DNA of 64,000 nt from Mycogone perniciosa. Taxonomy: Eukaryota; Ascomycota; Sordariomycetes; Hypocreales; Hypocreaceae. The stretch is from positions 182,598 through 246,597 of the forward strand of contig JAOALB010000081.1 of NCBI GenBank assembly GCA_025331125.1, written 5' to 3'. Position numbers and translations under genes: made by a program. Of this stretch, positions 33,701 to 44,510 are shown one piece after another. Each line of letters begins with the position of its first letter. The first letter of the stretch is position 1. The notes beneath the pieces are model-generated. The model worked only from the letters and a program-made list of their open reading frames with translations. It was not told the DNA's origin and ran no database searches.

Positions 33701-36097
33701 CACAGAGCATCCCTGCTTTGGCCATCGTGGGAACCCCATGGAGAGAGTCACGAACGGCACGGAGACCTTCTGGTCTAGAGAGACAAGGCCACTGGCTAGG
33801 TACACCTCTGTGCCGTGTCTGTCATGCAATGCCACCAACCAACACCTTGAAGGTAGCACGTCGTATGGACGGACTCTCCAGGCCGTGTGACCCTCCAAGT
33901 TTGGGCTCAATCTCGGTCGAAGTCATTGCCAGCATTTGCTCATCCCATCGTCCATGGCTCAGCCTCATGCCCGGATCCGTTGCCCATCCCATCATCATCA
34001 CCAACCACGCCTTTCCTCTTTCTCCCTCCTCTCTCTCTGCCTGATCTTGAACGAACCCAAACCTTAGCTGTTCATCGCCCCAATCATCATGAAGCTTTCC
34101 ATCATCCATACCACCTCACCTCAACCCATCACCACATGTCTGCTCTTCCCATGATTCGCCCTCCTGTAGGATCTAACGCACGCACTCTAACTCCTCACCA
34201 ACCACAAGCAACCTCTCATCACACATCTTCTTCGTCTTCTTTCTTCCTGCCCGGCCGCTACACCACTATCGGCAGCCGCAGCCACACAAGTCCAAGGAAA
34301 GCCCAAGCATCCCATCACCAACGCGACCCTCCTGCAGATGCAATTGCTGCACCAAGACCTCCACCCAGTCCCCAGCCATTGGTCCATCCAACTCGCCTTG
34401 TTATTTTTTTGTTTTTTTATATCTCTCCCTTTCTTCCTATTCCCCACATTCACTCACACCCTTTTTTCCCATTTCCGCTAAGCCTGTTGGACAACTCAAC
34501 ACGGGGGTCCACTCCTCCTCCAAGACATAATAAGGCCAATCTCGGCTGGGTGGCATTCACGCTAAGGAGGGTAGTGTGCGTTTGGAATGGAGCAATCTCT
34601 CACTATCAATTCGTTTATCGTCCGTCTTCGGGGTCCGTGTGTGCGTGTGTGTGTGCTGTCCAAGGGAAAATAGCTGCTTGGAGGCCTTCATGCCGCAAGT
34701 CCACGTTAGGTGCTAGCTATTAGGCAGTCCGTCCTACTACTCCTACTAATACTACTAGTAGTAGCTATTTCTCCACCCATGGAGACACGGAAGAGTCCAC
34801 TCAGACTAATGTGCGTAGCCCTGCCGTAACGAAAATGGCGCTTCCCATCATCCATGCCAATCTTTCTCACTGGGTCCAAGTTACGAAATGCGGCCACTAG
34901 CTCAGGGGGGAGAGAGAGAGGCATAGAACGAAAAGTGATGGGGGAGAAACGGACACATGGCCCCATGATCGAAGCTTCGCGTCACCATCGTTGACGTTTA
35001 TCGCGAGGTGCTGTCAGCGGCACAAAGCTTGGCTAGCTAACAGTTAGCACTAGCTGCACATGTTGTCAAGCACACCTTGATGAGTGGGCATGTTCCGCGT
35101 GACGTTATGTGACTGTCAGAAAATAGTTCCATTTACAGATCTACACGCTTAATCAAGATCGTAAGGCACCAAGATGTCAAAGGTCCATAGCAAGTAGTGT
35201 CTGATCAACGTATATTTCTTGATTTTTTTTCGGCTTAGCTGGATATGCCAGCGCCTCAGAACAAACGTGTACAACCGCTATTGAGCGATCGTAGTTGGGC
35301 TGGAGCCCGTACTCCTCTATGTGTGATCTCACAATCAGAACCAAAGATTCCCAAGCCCCCTATTTTCCGTCCGTATCCCATCCCAATCGTGAACAGAGTG
35401 AATGAAGCAAAGTGGATGATGAACTAATGCTGTCCATCAAAAACGAGTGTCCCCAACCCATCCCGAAACCGAGGGGATGATTAAGCATATTTTTTTGTCA
35501 TCGTAAGGCTTTCGTGGCCGTATCCCATCTCGTTTCAAAGACGTCAAATAACTCCCCCGTCTCTCTACCCCCGGAGAAAATGTAAAACAAAAAAGAATCT
35601 GTATGGTTGTCATCGCATCTCTTGCGCCGATCATGCCTCAGAACGAACGCTCTGCAAAAAAAAAACTCCGCGTCCTTTAGATAATAGTAAAACTCCTCGC
35701 TAGTAAAGAAAACAGATGAAGCGGTGAATGGAGGTATTCCAATAGGTTGAGTAGATACACGGCGATGAATCGATCTTGTCGCCTTTTAGTGCCTCGGATT
35801 GTGGCACCTTTTTTTTTTCGTCGGGGTCAAAAACAGTGCGGTTCGCTTTTCATTTTTTGGTATCGTGTCCAGACGTGCATCCATTGGATTAAAAACAAGG
35901 TTAATTCAGCACATTCGCATCAAGCCTGGATCCGTATGCCGGTGTTTAAAACGTGACATTATGTTCAAGTGAAGTCAAGTTCTCCCAAATCATTTGATCA
36001 GTGATCAATGACAAGGAACAATGTGTATAGTCCTGGCCGGCAGTGTTGCTCAGAATGGGAAAATATTGTCGCAGATGTTGCCACTCTGTTGTCAAGC
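30761..36097. other. Long gene-poor region with simple-sequence leaders
   Basis: No frame carries a recognisable domain. A pyrimidine-rich plus-strand stretch at 33950-34500 (CTTTCTCC, CTCTCTCT and poly-T blocks) resembles a promoter/leader, with a 278-codon open frame of low-complexity His/Ser/Pro text that I do not accept as a protein. A GT microsatellite lies at 32643-32662. TAC/TAG triplet repeats lie at 34735-34765. Exact recurring 9-mers are at 31761 and 32422. Confidence 0.45.
32643..32662. repeat. GT dinucleotide microsatellite
   Basis: An alternating GT tract interrupted by one GC step. Confidence 0.8.
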
Positions 36098-37675
36098 TTA
36101 GTAGCAGCTTTGGAATGATGAAAGGAAGGAAACCTGTTGGTGAAATGGTACAGGGTGCTGCATTATCGGCGCCTGCTGAACGTATTTGACAACCTCCCAA
36201 AGAGGGAAGAAGGATTTGGGCTGGCACGCCGGCACAGACATGGGTGCTTGTATGGGAACGGGGATCTGTTGGCAGGACATAAGTGGAAGAGGTGCAGCCA
36301 CAGGTACAGGAAGAGGTGCAGGTACTGAGACAGGCCCAGTATACTGCTGGGGAATGAATTCCTGGCCATGGTAGACCGGATGATGATCCCTCGGTTCCTC
36401 TGGTTCGTATGTCTGGGGCGAGTATTCCTGCGACAGGTCCTGTTGCTCCTGCATGAAATCCTCGTCAAGATCGTCAATGGTGGAGCCGCTCGAGGTGAGA
36501 GAGCCCTCATCAGAGGATGTGGAGGCAGGTGAAAGTGGCGAGTCACACTCATAGTCGTCGACTATGGCATCCTCGTTGGAAACGTATTCAGTGGGTTGGT
36601 CTTGTGTAGGGGGCTGTGTAGGCAGAGCCATGGAAGGCGCAGTGAATTTGGAGCAGGTCATGATTCTGCTCCGAAGTTCGGGAAGAGTCACACGGTGCTC
36701 AGGGTTGGAGTGGAAAATCCTGCCCAAGATATCATTCAGTTCATCCGTCAACGGAAGAATGGTCTTGAGGAAATCCGGGGACCGAGCAAAGGCTCGATAG
36801 GTGGAGTCCTGGAAGGAGGCCTGCTTCCATGGATTGCGTCCGCATGTCAGGTTGACCAGGATAACTCCCAGGCTCCAGACATCATTAGGGGCGCACATGT
36901 AATATGGTTTTCCGGTACAAGGGTCCAAGCACTCTGTAGTTGAATCATCAGCCCAAGCTCTTGGGGACGAAGGGGGTAGGGTAGTCAAAATACCTGGACT
37001 CATATAGAAGGTTGAGCCGCATCCATAATCCTCGGAGCGGTCCTCGGAGGTGGCCAGGCCAAAGTCTGCCAGCTTGACAGTCTCGCCATTGTCCGTTACC
37101 AGGATGTTCTCAGGCTTGAGATCCCGGTGGTAGATTCCCAGGTTATGGCAGTGCTCTACAGCGTCCAGGATCTGGAGGAACACATTCTTGGACAGCTCGT
37201 CATTACCAACATACTGGCCGCGCTCTGTGATATTCAGGAACAGGTCACCCTCGGGGCAATACTCAAGAATAACATAGATGCAGTCAGGGTCATCCACAAT
37301 CTTCAACATTGACACAACATTGGGATGTGCCGATGCAAGATAGTGCAGGCGAATCTCTCGCTGCTGGTAGGCGATCTGGCGGCGTTCCAGTGGTGTCCCA
37401 TCGGCATTGAACTTGCTGAGGCACTTGACGGCATACCGGACTCCAGTCTTGATGTCCACAGCGGTGTAAACGACACCATAGGCGCCGGTACCCAGGATAT
37501 CTGTCAACTGGAGCTTACCCTCAAGCAGTCTTCCTAATCTCTCCTCAGGAGCGAGAGGGACGCATCGGGGCTGGAAAGACCGTGCTGCTGCAAACGGTTG
37601 GACGTGGCACCTGGGGTTGTCGTACGCGGGAGAGGCCGGAGGAGTGGGATATCCGTACGGGGCATGGTGCTGCAT
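36098..37675 (-). CDS. ran1: Ran1/Pat1-type serine/threonine protein kinase
   Basis: Predicted exons are 37675-36994 and 36933-36098, 505 aa. The kinase domain has LGTGAYG (61-67), YAVK with K84, HRDLKPEN with D185, DFG (204-206) and STFYMSPE. After that, CAPNDVWSLGVILVNLTCGRNPW is typical of the Ran1/Ksp1/Sks1 group, which regulates meiosis, nutrient response and growth. A 60-nt intron (GTATTT to CAACTACAG) must be removed to restore YMSPECLDPC; it has no stop and is a multiple of three, so the unspliced frame stays open. The long C-terminal tail is acidic, then Pro/Val/Gln-rich, ending near the FFPLWEVVKYVQQAP block. ATG 37675 (MQHHAPYGYP) is preferred because the upstream extension lacks an ATG. 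Confidence 0.92.
   Translation of the reverse strand: MQHHAPYGYPTPPASPAYDNPRCHVQPFAAARSFQPRCVPLAPEERLGRLLEGKLQLTDILGTGAYGVVYTAVDIKTGVRYAVKCLSKFNADGTPLERRQIAYQQREIRLHYLASAHPNVVSMLKIVDDPDCIYVILEYCPEGDLFLNITERGQYVGNDELSKNVFLQILDAVEHCHNLGIYHRDLKPENILVTDNGETVKLADFGLATSEDRSEDYGCGSTFYMSPGILTTLPPSSPRAWADDSTTECLDPCTGKPYYMCAPNDVWSLGVILVNLTCGRNPWKQASFQDSTYRAFARSPDFLKTILPLTDELNDILGRIFHSNPEHRVTLPELRSRIMTCSKFTAPSMALPTQPPTQDQPTEYVSNEDAIVDDYECDSPLSPASTSSDEGSLTSSGSTIDDLDEDFMQEQQDLSQEYSPQTYEPEEPRDHHPVYHGQEFIPQQYTGPVSVPAPLPVPVAAPLPLMSCQQIPVPIQAPMSVPACQPKSFFPLWEVVKYVQQAPIMQHPVPFHQQVSFLSSFQSCY
36934..36993 (-). other. Stop-free 60-nt intron in the kinase activation segment
   Basis: Donor GTATTTTG and acceptor AACTACAG flank 20 sense codons. 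Removal gives the conserved kinase P+1/APE region; retention would insert 20 residues after MSP. Confidence 0.85.
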
Positions 37676-40600
37676 GTTAAGCGACTTTGGGCTCCAAACG
37701 GTTCGATGTTCCTGGGGATTGTAGGACAGGCCAAGCAACACCAAGCGGGATAGATAGAGAGATTAAATTAAGAAAGAAGAAAAATCCCTTGGAATGGAGA
37801 GAGTAGTAGATCCAACGGAAGAGAGGTGCCTTTGGGGCCGTATCTGGAGAATGAAGAGCTGTGGTTCTGGCGATGTACCGGAAAGGCGCAAGGTACTTGA
37901 CGGCCGAATAAACGGGTCAAGCTGTAGTAGAGTCGCCGTATGTCACGATCGTTGCGGGTAAGCGTGGGTAGGAACCGAGACAGACAGACAAATAGTCTTG
38001 GATAGGAGGAGGGAGGCGACCAAGGACCTAGAGTCCGGAAGGCGAGCGTATATGAGAATAGGACGTTGAAGGAATGTCGTGAAGTGGTGATGCATACAAT
38101 CGAGAGCTCGGCCGAAAGTGGGCAACATGAGGTAGATAACAAACGGGACCCTCGTAGGCGGATGGATCCTCGCACTTGAAGTTTAGGCCGGCGAGGCGGG
38201 CGACCGGCCTTAGCATAGTACGTACTCCGGCGCCTCGGGCCCTGCGATTGCGTGGAGCATCCCACACCATGGATCCACCTGGACGACTTCAATCAGACCC
38301 TGGTCCTGTTGGAAAGATTAATGGCATGGGCACTGTCTTAGCCGGCAGGGGCTAATGCACCAGCTATTCTTAACCTGCGCTGCAAGGTTCGCCAGCCTTG
38401 GGGGGGCGTCAACTAAAGGGCAGGGATCGTGGCGTGGTGACGCTGAGCAATATACGAGAAGGCGAGGATGCTCTGACACACCAAATGAAAAGGTGGTTCG
38501 TTGTGACTTGTGTCATCCGCTCGCTGCCCTCGCCCTCCCCTTTCTGGACAGTTTGCACTAGCGACCATCGTCCCACACACAACGTCAGCGATTGTGGATG
38601 AGGCACCACCCAGGCGATTCCAGCCCCCGGTCCAGTCGGCTTCGACGGTGTCAACTCACGGTGGGAGTTGTGTCGTCGTGAGTACGAGTAGAACCGCTGT
38701 AATGGGGCCAGGTTGTCGGGTCTGCGGCTGGCCACAGCAGTCTTTGTCGACACCCTTCCTAGGCCTTCCATCTTGCCGTGCACTGTCTGTTCCCACCCAC
38801 CGTCGGGCGAAGCGTCATAGTCAACAACCGCGTGACAGGCATGGCTTTCTCTGTCTGCAAAGGTGAACGGAATTGCTTGACTCGCACACGCAACGGCCGC
38901 TCGTCTTTTGCAGGCTGTGACTACCGGAATGAGACAGTACTGAGTGACTGTCATGCCACACAAGGTTTCCTTGGCGGGAGGCAAAAAGTATCTAGTACGG
39001 AGTACAATGTACGGAGTACTCGTGGTCTGTAGTTTGTCCCCTGCGTACAAACTGTGCTCCGTAATAATGGTGAACTTGCCTGCCAAGATGGAACGGGCGC
39101 TCAACCCTTTGGTCGTTGCTGGAATCTTGGTGGAACAAGGACAACACAAAAAGCCCTGACCAATATCAGCAAGCGGAGGCAATGCCTAGCAGATGTGACG
39201 CCAGATTGGAATGCATGAAGCAATGCTGCCTATCCGCCTGTTGAGAGTTGCTTCGACCAGCCCTCCTGCCTCATACATTTCCAAGCAAGCACGCACTCAA
39301 CAGCACCACTCCATAGGGCGCAGACGCTCTGTGCTCATCACTGACTGCAACCAGCTGGCCACTTCAACATTGTGGCAACCGTGCAGCCAGGTTGGACCAG
39401 TGATGGGTGCATTGCATCGCCCAACTGGGTTGGCATTTGTGCTCCTGCTGTGCACTGCACCTGTGCATGCATACTGCTCCACACAGGAGACGATATTATT
39501 GATCGCTGACCAATGAGAAGCTGAACGACGAGTTATGCAAAGGCTGGGCCGTGATCATCGCCTCCTGTTTGACTTAGCTGAGTGGCTGAATATTATGCCG
39601 TGCCCAGCCCCATACCTCACTCAGCACACAGTGTCGCCATGCGTGTACAGTATGAAGGGCCTGGGGGTGGTATTGCCTGCGTCTATTACTCCGTACTCCG
39701 TACCTTGTAGGCTAGAAACGTGCCGCTGTGTCAAGCAAGATTCAGGAGAGACAATCCCGAATTGTGGTTTGTAAATGCAGAGAGCTCGGCAAAATATGGA
39801 AACACACGGCCCCAGTCTGGACTCCAGCCTGAGAATGCCGTGCGGCGAGTACTACGAGTACTTGGTAATAGTTCTAATAATATTAGACGCCATGTGGTCA
39901 GGAAAGCAGGTCGCAGGTCGCAGGTCGGCGGCAACGCAGATTGTGCCTCCTGGCTGCTGGCTGTCTGTCTCTGATGGACACAACCACGACGTTGAGCCAA
40001 GGCATTGGCGCCCTGCTGGCAAGTAGTAGCAGAAGCGGCCCTCCGTAGTTGTCCCCACAATCTCGTCCGTATCAACAGAGGCCAATACAAATATCGCCCG
40101 CACCTGCAGGACTGCTGCAGAGCGTGCCAACCTCGACCGATGGACCCGGACGTTGGCCAAAAGCAGAGAGGCCTGCATCCGGATCAGGCGTCTGATTGGG
40201 GCATCCAGCCAGGCACTGCACAGAACCACACCATCCCACAGGCTGATTGATCAACCATTGGTCTCCGCAGCCACGACCCCACTGGTATTCATGCAACCCT
40301 CGCAGCCTTGTTTTGTGTCGCAATCTAAGTCGACAGGGGGGCCCCGTCTTGCTGCCGAACAGTGAGGCTGTCCTCTGGGTCTGTGAGGTATGGGCTGCAG
40401 AAGGAGGCGTCCAATCGAGAGGCCATTCGGTGCCCATCGACGGGGATATTGACAGTCAACAATCTGATGCATGTTGGTCTGCATATTCGGTGCGCATTCC
40501 ATCCAAGCTTTGGGTGTTGAGATAATATGTATTATTGCTGCTGCTATTGCTTTGCTGCATGTGAGGAGGGCGACGGTGGCTGTCAGTTAATCTGCCTGCA

Positions 40601-43600
40601 TATCCTACGAGTACTTCGTACATTGACGGCAGCCTGCGAACAAGGATTCTCCGACTGAGTGACTCCGTCTCGTGATGTGCCGCGATTTTTCTTTCTCGTT
40701 TGGAGGTGGTCTGGATGGTGATAGGCGTACTCCGTACTCGTAGATGGCTGAGGTTCGTTTGGATCTCACTTGGAACCCTGGCAGAAGAAGACAGACAGTG
40801 TCTCACGCCTGTGATTGGCCGCCCCGTACTCCGTACAGTGTCCAGGATGAGTGCGAGCCGCTTATCCGCACGCAAGGGTACGAGCTAGTACCACCACAAA
40901 CAGGCGGTCTGGTTTGTCTCTTTTTCCTGCTCGCCCTGCGCCTCACAATAATTCTTTCTTGTCTTGTTTTTCCTTCTGCCAAGTCCCAACGGGTGGCCCG
41001 CATCTAGCCGCCTGTGGCCTAGACCCGTTCAGCCACAAAAGTCAGATCCAGACGATGGATCACAGTGAGTGACATGGCATGGCTTTGGGGCTTGGGCGCT
41101 TTCAAGGTACTACTAGGTACTCCGTACTATCACCAACAACCCGCGCGCCATCGCGAACGCTCTCACCTGAAAATCTCATCAAATGTTTCCAGGGTCTGTC
41201 GATCTTCTTCTGTTCGTGGCAGATCATAACAAGTCGTCACACCTTTGACAGAGCCTGCCTGTGTGCATGCATGGATTAGTAGATAGTCAATCAAGCACGG
41301 ACGTCTTGCGGCGATTTGGCATTGCGATCCGCAAGCGATTCAGCACTAATACCTAGTAGTACTTCGTAGCAGCGGTACTACTGCTACTGCTACTCCGTAC
41401 TCCGTACTGCTATCAAGTTTCGCAAGCCGCCCGCCCGTTTCTCCTTCATTGCCGCACCCTTACGAGTATTATTATGTTGTTGTTCGGAGTACGGAGTAAT
41501 ATCCAATACTACTACTACTACTCGTACTATATTTCGGTTATTATTACGGAGTAGTATTGATGAGATGGGGCCTGAAAGCGGCAGGTGTTAACGCCCAACC
41601 ACTTTTGTCCTGTCCCCCCTTTACCCTATATCAGACAGATTTTATCCAGACACTGTCTGTTTGGTACTGCAATTACTAGTGTTAATATGTCGTACGTAGT
41701 ATTAACACGATGTGGTAGTATTTCGTATGCACTCCGCACGGAGTTGATTCCACTCAGTGCCCTGCTTATGAGCAGGTATGTAGGTAGTAACGGTAGTACG
41801 GCTCATCTGGATGGTATGGAAATCCTACCCTTGTCTGAATCAATGAAACGGCCACTGTTGCTTGTTGCAATGATCACATCAAGTCAGACACCCACAATGT
41901 CTTGGGTTGCTCTGCCACGGCAAAGTGAAGCCTCCAACGAACCACGTCCTTGCTCTCCTGATTCAATGCTCCAGCCTCAACAACGCGCGGCAACGCCATC
42001 ATTGGACCCGGCTGGGCACCCGCGGGTCTTTCCCGACCTTTCCAAGAGAAGCAGCCCAGATGCAAGGAAGCAGAACAAGGCAGAATAAAGGGCGTGGAGA
42101 GGGGTCCAATAAGATGCCGACTCAGTCTGTAACCATCACACACGCTCGTCGTTGTGGCTTTGGCGCATCGTGGCGAGCCAATCCTCAGCTGAGCAGCGCC
42201 ATCCGTGCACCAGAGGGCAACGTGAGGTGCAGAACCTATGGTCCAGTTTGCAACTTTGGTGTGGGTGACCCTGTTCAACATAGGGATGGCTGGTAATAAT
42301 GAGCATGTGCCTAGGCTAATATTAACAAGAGTGCCTAGCACACTCCGAACCATCATTCGTACGATTTACCCGCGAAGTCATGCCTCTCTGTTTTGCCTCT
42401 ACAGGCTAACTCCCGTGTTGGCGGGCGAAACGACGAACAGGGGATCTTCAAACGAGTCGATCCAACACCATCAACATCAAGCATCCACTCCATTTGCCAA
42501 GTACCGATAAGTTTCGAGACCTATTGCGTTTCTTTTTTTTGGACCCTTTGCTCCGCATGCGTCTCCTTTCTTTTGTCTTTGCCTAGCACTGCTCAAGCGC
42601 CATGTTTTGATGCAGGTGTCTCATGCATCGTGAATTGAATCGACGATGCGCCAACCCATGCACTGCTGCGTCTTGTCAATAACAAGCATCTGATTCATTG
42701 CCCCAGCATCATAGCAGGGCGGCTATCACTCAAACTTCACTCACTGCAGGGGGTTTCCAGGCTTCTGCCTACAGGAACCCTGCATCATGTATTGCCTACG
42801 CCTTCCTTTTGCCTCTTTGCCTTCGCCTCCATGCTCGTGAGATAACCACATGGCAGCATGGCTGGCTATGCAGGCATGTTTGCAAAACGCCTAGCTGCCA
42901 AGATGCTTTCGCGTGTTGAAGGAGGCTCTTCATGCGGCTGCCTGCAAGACATCGACGACATCTCGTCCTCCCACTACTACTATTATTTGCCACTGCTATC
43001 TGGTGTCTAGTCGCACGAGTATAGCAACAACAGAGTAACTTCGATCTGGACTTGCTACGTCCGATAAACGCCGTTGCAAACCCGTCGCGGCGACCCGCGG
43101 GGGCTAATGCTGAGCAAGACGCCTTGGTTTCCACAGTTTCCCACCAGTGCTAGGCGGAATGGTGTCCGCCTCGTCGATAGCCCTTTCAGCTGCCTATTGT
43201 TTTCTATGACCAAATTTTTTCCCCTTTGGCTTGGTTTTTTTCCTTCTTCTTTCGCCTCCTTCCAAACCCGATTCCGCCGGATTCTCCCCTAACCCAGCTA
43301 ACGAAACACACCGATGGCCGGAGGTGTGGGGCCGGCGAATCCGATCCTCCGTATGCCATGCGATCTCGTGTCCATAATATTCCCGAACTAATACTGCTTG
43401 ACACGGAAGCATGATTTATCGAGAAAAAGTTTTCAGGTGATTGTGACGTGGTTTCGTATCTTGCTTTGGCTGATGACACATGTCCTTACTCAGCCTTTCT
43501 GAAATAATGGGCCAGCGAACCCCGTAGTCGTACGTACACGATATCCAATCCACATGCCTGCAGGATTAGAGCCAAAAAATTCAGTGCCATAATGGACTGA

Positions 43601-44089
43601 TACCAAACCCAGGAACCGAGAAATAAGCTAGCAGTACTCTGTAGTACTAGTATTCTGGGAACGCCGAAGAATTTCGCTCTTGAACTCGGCCGAAAAAATC
43701 CAGGACAAACGGCGATGCCTACCCTACATACAAATTATCACTTTCTCGCGAACTTCTGCCTCGGATACCTCTATAGCGCATGCGAAAGCGGTGTGACGCC
43801 TAGTAACGTTGCTTAGAACCAACAGACACTCGATAGGTCAACTTCTCACATGTATTAGCTGCCCGGGTTCCCGATCCCTGGAGCTGGTATGAAGATGGTG
43901 TGAACCTGTCAGGAGAGCCTCCTCTTGATCGATCTAATGACTCTGTAAGTTTCGACGGAGCCCAAACACATGAAAAATATGGATCCCCTTAACTCCACGG
44001 ATCGTGGATGAACTGTCTTTGTAGCTAGAGACCATCAGTGCAGCGATGGATGGCGATGGTGCCAGCCGTCTTCTCAAGACCGTTTCAAC
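37676..44089. other. Gene-poor region with dense TACTCCGTA motif cluster
   Basis: The first 600 bp is the pyrimidine-rich (minus-strand) leader/promoter of the kinase gene. Beyond it, no frame shows a domain or plausible splicing. Twelve exact copies of the recurring 9-mer fall between 38996 and 41553, several as overlapping tandem pairs (39687-39702, 41391-41406), together with many TAC/GTA triplet repeats. Confidence 0.5.
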
Positions 44090-44510
44090 TCAGCCGCCAC
44101 TGAAGTCACGAATAACACGGAGAATAACCGGCAGTTCGTAAATAAGCTTAGAAACCGCTCAGAAATAGCATAGCTTAGAAATAGCATCGCATTGGCAATA
44201 GCCCTATCAAACTTACAAAGCATGTTGTTGCTTACCAACCTGGCGGATGAGGATCTCGATGATGGTGTAGATGCTGCATAACGTTGCAGTAGGGCTCCTT
44301 TCGTGGAAATACCCATCGGCATTTGTATCAAGATTTCTCACTGGACGAAAGATGCACAGAATAAGGGTAACAATGGCCACGTAATTGAGGAGGCTTTCTG
44401 CGGCTTGAGCGGGAGTTGTCGTTGAAGCTAAGACTGCTGCTGCCAATGCCGAGGTAACCTCATAAGTGATTAAGTAGCTTACTTGAGGGTTCAAAGTTCT
44501 TTCAGAGTTG
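44090..44510 (-). other. Possible small membrane-protein gene or relic
   Basis: A minus-strand frame with hydrophobic stretches (AALAAAVLAS, LLNYVAIVTLILCIF, TLCSIYTIIEILIRQ) ends at a GTTGGT donor at 44239. Joined to an acceptor TTTCTAAG at 44147 it continues in frame as LIYELPVILRVIRDFSGG and a stop. No convincing start codon is present upstream of about 44510. The family is not recognised. Hydrophobicity and a workable intron are the only support. Confidence 0.3.

Noticed and set aside
33887..34723. 278-codon frame with His/Ser/Pro-rich text
   Set aside because: Composition follows the CT-rich DNA, with no domain and no start context; more like a leader sequence.
38409..39182. 257-codon minus-strand frame
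   Set aside because: No recognisable domain and it begins inside a motif-rich intergenic region; overlapping plus-strand frames are equally long.
41585..42088. 167-codon plus-strand frame
   Set aside because: Overlaps motif and triplet-repeat sequence and has no domain.
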